Source: Nocardia sputorum (GTDB lineage: Bacteria; Actinomycetota; Actinomycetes; Mycobacteriales; Mycobacteriaceae). From it: a stretch of DNA of 64,000 nt. The stretch's first letter is position 1. Each line of letters opens with the position of its first letter. The stretch is taken from contig NZ_AP026978.1 in assembly GCF_027924405.1 (NCBI RefSeq), positions 3,782,001 to 3,846,000 of the forward strand, read 5' to 3'. The notes under the pieces are model-generated. The model was given only the letters and a program-made list of their open reading frames with translations. It did no database searches and was not told the origin of the DNA. The translations under genes were made by a program, and so were the position numbers. Positions 63,115-64,000 of the stretch are shown here, piece after piece.

Positions 63115-64000
63115 TCAGGGGCCGGTTGCTTCGATGAGGCGTTGCCGCAGCCAAGTCAAGGGCGTCGCGGCATCCGGGCCGATGGCGTACGAGGGATAGC
63201 TCTGGTGGATGCCGGATCGCAGGAAATCATCGATCTGCCGCTTCCTTTGTTCGTAAGCGGAGGCGTTGAGTTGATCGGACAAGAGGCCGAGCCCGCCCGC
63301 GGCCAGTGCGTCGCCGATGATTTCGGTCGCCTGTTGCTGGTAGCTGCCCAGCTGCGCGGGATCCGGATTCGACAACTGGACGAAGAAGCCCGCGATCCGT
63401 CCGGCGAAATCGCCATCCGGCATCGCGCAATACAGATCACCCGCGACGCAGAAGGTGTAGGTCCGCGCGGCGAGCCGGCCGAATCCGCCGATCCGGGGAC
63501 CCGCCGCGCCCGCGCCGGGGACGGGCGGACCGATCAGCGTGTCACCGGGCGAGCGACGAGGGTCGGAGATCAGCCCCACCAGAACGACCCGATGCGGCGG
63601 CACCACGCCCCGCCCGGTACCGATCTCGGCAGCGAGATCACCTGCGGCATCGGCACCTTGGCTGTAGCCGAGCAACGCGATCCGGGTCACGTCACACGCT
63701 TGCGCCATGCCCGAGACCAAGCCACGCGCTTTGTCGATAGCCTCCTGTTTGGAGCGGCCGTACACTTCGCTCTCCCAAGGGAAGGCCGTCGCCGCGTAAC
63801 CGACATAGTCGACCTCGACGTCACCGGGCAGATCGTTCAGGCTCACGGCGAGCATTCCTTTGCCCGCGCCGGTGCTGGACGTCTCCCATGTTCCGGGGAT
63901 CGCTACGGCGTACAACGCCGGGCAATGGGGCGGTGCGCCCTCGGCAACGGATACGACACCGAGTTGGAGACTGGTGGTCACCGCCGCCGCAAGGCATACG
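63115..64000 (-). CDS. Cutinase family esterase (5' end outside window)
   Basis: The frame stays open to the right edge. Codons before the GTG at 63981 read V-C-L-A-A-A, the end of a signal peptide, so the true start is outside the window. The mature enzyme begins CPALYAVAIPGTWETS and has the Ser nucleophile in LLGYSQGADAAG. Asp and His regions follow (FCVAGDLYCAMPDGDF; the late His is near SGIHQSYPSYA). Cutinase-like proteins with this layout are typical mycolata secreted esterases. It would hydrolyse ester bonds of lipids or polyesters outside the cell. Confidence 0.85.
   Translation of the reverse strand, partial: VCLAAAVTTSLQLGVVSVAEGAPPHCPALYAVAIPGTWETSSTGAGKGMLAVSLNDLPGDVEVDYVGYAATAFPWESEVYGRSKQEAIDKARGLVSGMAQACDVTRIALLGYSQGADAAGDLAAEIGTGRGVVPPHRVVLVGLISDPRRSPGDTLIGPPVPGAGAAGPRIGGFGRLAARTYTFCVAGDLYCAMPDGDFAGRIAGFFVQLSNPDPAQLGSYQQQATEIIGDALAAGGLGLLSDQLNASAYEQRKRQIDDFLRSGIHQSYPSYAIGPDAATPLTWLRQRLIEATGP

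Noticed and set aside
1..64000. CRISPR arrays, tRNA/rRNA genes, insertion sequences, integrase or attachment sites
   Set aside because: I looked for regular repeats, cloverleaf-like blocks and transposase or integrase motifs and saw none that I could support. A tool-based scan could still find a degenerate one.

Overview
The window is high-G+C DNA with the habits of a mycolata actinomycete. GTG starts and 4-bp start/stop overlaps are frequent, and it carries a signal-peptide cutinase, a secreted LIP-family lipase, a LigD-type polymerase, many TetR regulators and an SCO2521-2524 cassette. Nocardia is the most likely genus; this is inferred from gene content, since no rRNA or tRNA was seen.

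Layout. (1) 0-6.9 kb: the end of a flavoprotein disulfide reductase, a strong terminator hairpin, then a co-directional acyl-CoA/ketone catabolic operon (thiolase, two SDRs, two MDR-type reductases, a MaoC hydratase) closed by a TetR regulator. (2) 7.8-20 kb: an unusual cassette that looks lower in G+C. It has a signal-less trypsin/V8-like serine protease facing a six-gene minus-strand operon: a 1194-aa protein with a PLL-lectin-like repeat region, a 1227-aa beta-rich protein, three tandem paralogues with two beta/Ig-like domains each (two ending in Cys/His tails), and a 123-aa protein. A 76-aa small protein lies beyond it. I cannot assign this set to a described system. (3) 20-25 kb: MFS exporter, RDD protein, broken and intact TetR genes, GNAT, and a membrane protein with a pore-like C-terminus. 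(4) 25-30 kb: the conserved actinobacterial SCO2524-2523-2522-2521 block. (5) 30-32.5 kb: an ECF sigma factor sandwiched by a 29-aa membrane peptide and a small membrane protein, then a DMT exporter. (6) 32.6-39.5 kb: secreted lipase, P450 remnant, TetR with a coupled leader ORF, SDR, aromatic-hydroxylase-type monooxygenase, and a permease pair.

(7) 39.5-59.8 kb: the main biosynthetic locus. A roughly 18.5-kb minus-strand operon encodes a 1300-aa NRPS (CP-Cy-A-PCP, with an A-domain code reading as cysteine), an OsmC-like protein, and a 2443-aa PKS-NRPS (KS-AT-ACP-Cy-PCP-Cy*-PCP-TE). It also encodes three discrete methyltransferases, an HsaA-type flavin hydroxylase, a BBE-type FAD oxidase and a HadAB-like dehydratase. 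An aldo/keto reductase and a fourth methyltransferase are divergently transcribed. The logic is that of yersiniabactin/pyochelin-type thiazoline assembly, but the methyltransferases are separate proteins, one cyclization domain is degenerate, and one cysteine A domain must serve several carriers. No starter-loading ligase, MbtH protein or transporter is in the window. Overlapping divergent promoters carry a weak IdeR-like half box, so a metallophore is plausible but unproven.

(8) 60-64 kb: a small secreted peptide, LigD-type polymerase, membrane-anchored TIR protein, acyl-CoA ligase remnant, and a cutinase running off the edge.

All calls were made by reading sequence and motifs; no database search was run.
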